A DNA stretch of 64,000 nucleotides from Clostridiales bacterium (GTDB lineage: Bacteria; Bacillota; Clostridia; Christensenellales; Pumilibacteraceae). The DNA is taken from contig JAFLVD010000004.1 of assembly GCA_022508485.1 (NCBI GenBank), positions 48,946 through 112,945 of the forward strand, given 5' to 3'. The notes beneath the pieces were generated by a model, which was given only the letters and a program-made list of their open reading frames with translations, had not been told where the DNA came from and searched no databases. Of this stretch, positions 64,000-64,000 are shown piece after piece. Both the position numbers and the translations under genes were made by a program. How positions within the stretch are numbered: position 1 is the stretch's first letter; each line of letters begins with the position of its first letter.

Positions 64000-64000
64000 G

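Overview
The window looks like chromosomal DNA from an anaerobic Clostridia-type Firmicute. The evidence is strong Shine-Dalgarno (SD) sites, consensus sigma-A style promoters, U-tailed hairpin terminators, bacterial argCBD-argF and asd-dapA-dapB gene sets, a CotF-like spore coat operon behind a sigma-G-like promoter, and a giant surface protein ending in Listeria/Bacteroides-type repeats. Base composition is close to 50% GC and looks even throughout. No rRNA, phage, transposase, integrase or CRISPR array was seen, and only one tRNA (Leu, CAA) was found.

Layout. 1-4.2 kb: arginine biosynthesis on the minus strand (argC, argB, argD, then argF running off the window), without argJ. 4.3-9.3 kb: tRNA-Leu, a free-standing S23-type four-helix-bundle protein, and a minus-strand operon of three overlapping genes: an MBL-fold hydrolase, a TIR-NACHT(STAND)-TPR protein and an IMPase-family phosphatase. 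This operon is the strongest candidate for an undescribed immune system. 9.4-18 kb: two SGNH-hydrolase lipoproteins, the Hen1/Pnkp RNA-repair pair and a GH31 glycosidase. 18-25 kb: a possible small RNA, a WYL regulator, a membrane protein with a degenerate M28 peptidase domain and a GH95 glycosidase. 25-34 kb: a NUDIX protein and dapB-dapA-asd, divergent from an operon of an M20 amidohydrolase and three coupled proteins of unknown function. 34-38 kb: a YkvI-like transporter and an NMT1-type ABC transporter operon that contains a 49-codon gene hidden between the ATPase and the permease.

38-48 kb: a four-helix membrane protein, valS, DUF4364, a TSCPD protein, bioY, an oversized UgpC/MsmK-type ABC ATPase with a histone-H1-like tail, cysE-cysS and a MarR regulator with a CxxC. 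48.3-59.1 kb: an intergenic region with nested inverted repeats and a CIRCE-like element, followed by a single 3457-residue surface protein. 59-64 kb: a phosphoribosyltransferase, the two-gene coat-protein operon, recX, a P1/S58 peptidase, the NAD(P)H-hydrate repair enzyme and the edge of a palindromic repeat.

Functions that connect: acetylated arginine intermediates and diaminopimelate/lysine synthesis; cysteine synthesis and charging (cysE-cysS); scavenging of glycans and sugars (GH31, GH95, SGNH esterases, shared sugar ATPase); and a 12 kb stretch in which an immune-type NTPase operon lies close to RNA 3'-end repair enzymes. All functional calls come from reading the sequences and recalling families; no database search was run.
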